From the NCBI GenBank assembly GCA_946186125.1, contig CAMHLZ010000016.1:1-59211 (forward strand): DNA of 59,211 bases. The letters are read 5' to 3'. The notes under the pieces are model-generated. The model saw nothing but the letters and a program-made list of their open reading frames with translations, had not been told where the DNA came from and ran no database searches. How positions within the stretch are numbered: position 1 is the first letter of the stretch; every line of letters begins with the position of its first letter. This document shows, piece after piece, positions 58,155 to 59,211 of the stretch. A program made the translations under genes and the position numbers. The stretch is from an uncultured Lachnospira sp. (GTDB lineage Bacteria; Bacillota; Clostridia; Lachnospirales; Lachnospiraceae).

Positions 58155-59211
58155 GCAGTTAGGTGTAGACAGGTTGTTCGTGGATGAATCACAGAATTAT
58201 AAGAACCTTTTCCTTTATACAAAAATGCGGAATGTGGCAGGTATAGCACAGACAGAAGCACAGAAATCGTCCGATATGTTTGCAAAATGCCAGTATATGG
58301 ATGAAATCACTGGCGGAAAAGGCATAACCTTTGCCACAGGAACGCCGATTTCCAACAGCATGACCGAGCTTTACACCAACATGCGGTATCTTCAGTATGA
58401 CATGCTGCAGAGTCTTGGTTTAGGAAATTTTGATGCGTGGGCATCCACCTTTGGCGAAACGCAGACAGCCATTGAGCTTGCGCCGGAGGGAACAGGGTAT
58501 CGTGCGAAAACACGTTTCGCCAAGTTTTACAATCTTCCAGAACTTATTTCCCTGTTTAAAGAATGTGCGGATATTCAGACTGCGGATATGTTAAAACTTC
58601 CCGTACCGGAAGCAGAATATGAAAACGTGGTGTTAAAGCCGAGCGATTTCCAGAAAGAAATGGTACGTTCCCTTGCAGATCGTGCAGAAGCGGTGCGAAA
58701 CAGCCTTGTAGAGCCTTACGAGGACAATATGCTTAAAATCACGAATGACGGACGAAAACTGGCTCTTGACCAGAGGCTGATAAATTCTTCGCTTCCGGAT
58801 AACGAGAATTCCAAAGCGGCAGCATGCGTGGAACGTGCATTTCAGATATGGAGGGATACAGCGGAAAATAAAAGTACACAGCTTATTTTTTCCGACCTTG
58901 CTACTCCGAAAGGTGATGGTTCTTTTAATGTGTACGGTGACATCCGTCAGAAACTTGTGTCAAAAGGTGTTCCGGAAGAAGAAATAAAATTCATACATGA
59001 AGCTAATACAGAGGTTAAAAAAGCGGAGCTGTTTGCAAAGGTAAGAAGCGGGCAGGTTCGCTTTTTGCTTGGTTCAACTGCAAAGATGGGAGCCGGAACG
59101 AATGTGCAGGACAGACTTATTGCGTTGCATCATTTGGATGTGCCGTGGAGACCTTCTGATGTAGGACGGATTTTGCGGACATTCAAAATAAAAAAGAATG
59201 TGGAGGTAACA
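58069..59211 (+). pseudogene. 3' part of a second conjugative-element SNF2 helicase (open at right edge)
   Basis: An open frame without start reads QMEKTRKQLLVRLDRLSGEE, VVTFEQLGVDRLFVDESQNY, TGGKGITFATGTPISNSMTE, STAKMGAGTNVQDRLIALHH. It aligns along its length with residues about 1820-2220 of the giant helicase in this window, but is clearly a different paralogue. The ATPase and methylase-like parts are missing upstream. Motif VI is damaged: VPWRPSDVGRILRTFK lacks the QRE of the intact copy. The frame stays open to the window end. It is probably the residue of another element into or beside which the present block was placed. Confidence 0.88.

Overview
The window looks like chromosome of a gut Clostridia, most likely a Lachnospiraceae. 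The grounds are low GC, strong AGGAGG-type ribosome binding sites, TTG/GTG starts, Firmicute sigma-A promoters, and a Tn1549-type conjugation module of the sort common in that family. It is almost entirely accessory DNA: an eroded island on the left, a large conjugative-element-like block on the right, and a piece of a second such element at the right edge.

1-9.1 kb: the tail of an SMC-like coiled-coil ATPase, a lipoprotein metallopeptidase, a TIM-barrel isomerase, a second HExxH peptidase and a nitrilase-family amidohydrolase. Then comes a very AT-rich inset (small protein, DUF5131/Gp37-Gp68 protein, 3' gene fragment) bracketed by two 68-bp direct repeats that carry a promoter, and a small membrane protein.

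9.1-16.7 kb: a graveyard of mobile DNA plus defence genes. It holds an IS256-family remnant, a possible IS21 remnant, a candidate small RNA, a complete IS3-family (IS150-like) element whose orfA has an early stop, and a DUF262-HNH (GmrSD-like) gene followed by a DUF5677-like helical protein. After these come attachment-site-like sequences with two separate stubs of the 5' end of a low-molecular-weight tyrosine phosphatase gene, a MITE, an AbiEii remnant, an AAC(6')-I-like acetyltransferase, and a Fic gene cut off at its catalytic motif.

16.6-57.5 kb: one long, nearly unidirectional block. It opens with a promoter and a leader RNA of attenuator architecture. Maintenance genes follow (DUF5348, ParM-like actin, ParR-like adaptor, tiny peptides), then a lipoprotein and a 1793-residue thioester/Cna-B surface adhesin with an LPQTG anchor. 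DNA-processing genes come next (DUF5688, JAB/RadC-like, DUF3991-TOPRIM, repeat-rich oriT candidate, MobC, MOBP relaxase), then the type IV secretion genes (PcfB/DUF3801, VirD4, Maff2, TrbL/VirB6-like, PrgI, VirB4, NlpC/P60). A fluoride riboswitch with a cation:proton antiporter sits inside the secretion operon as cargo. Downstream are an MT-A70 methyltransferase, a 2523-residue ArdC-like/methylase/SNF2 protein that contains a TnpV gene in another reading frame, a sortase, a tandem SpoVG protein and a DUF6674 protein. No integrase or recombinase gene for this block is visible.

57.5-59.2 kb: a zinc-ribbon protein whose C-terminus runs out of frame into the 3' half of another conjugative-element helicase. 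That helicase fragment lacks its own 5' half and has a damaged motif VI. Functions are from reading translations and motifs; no database search was possible.
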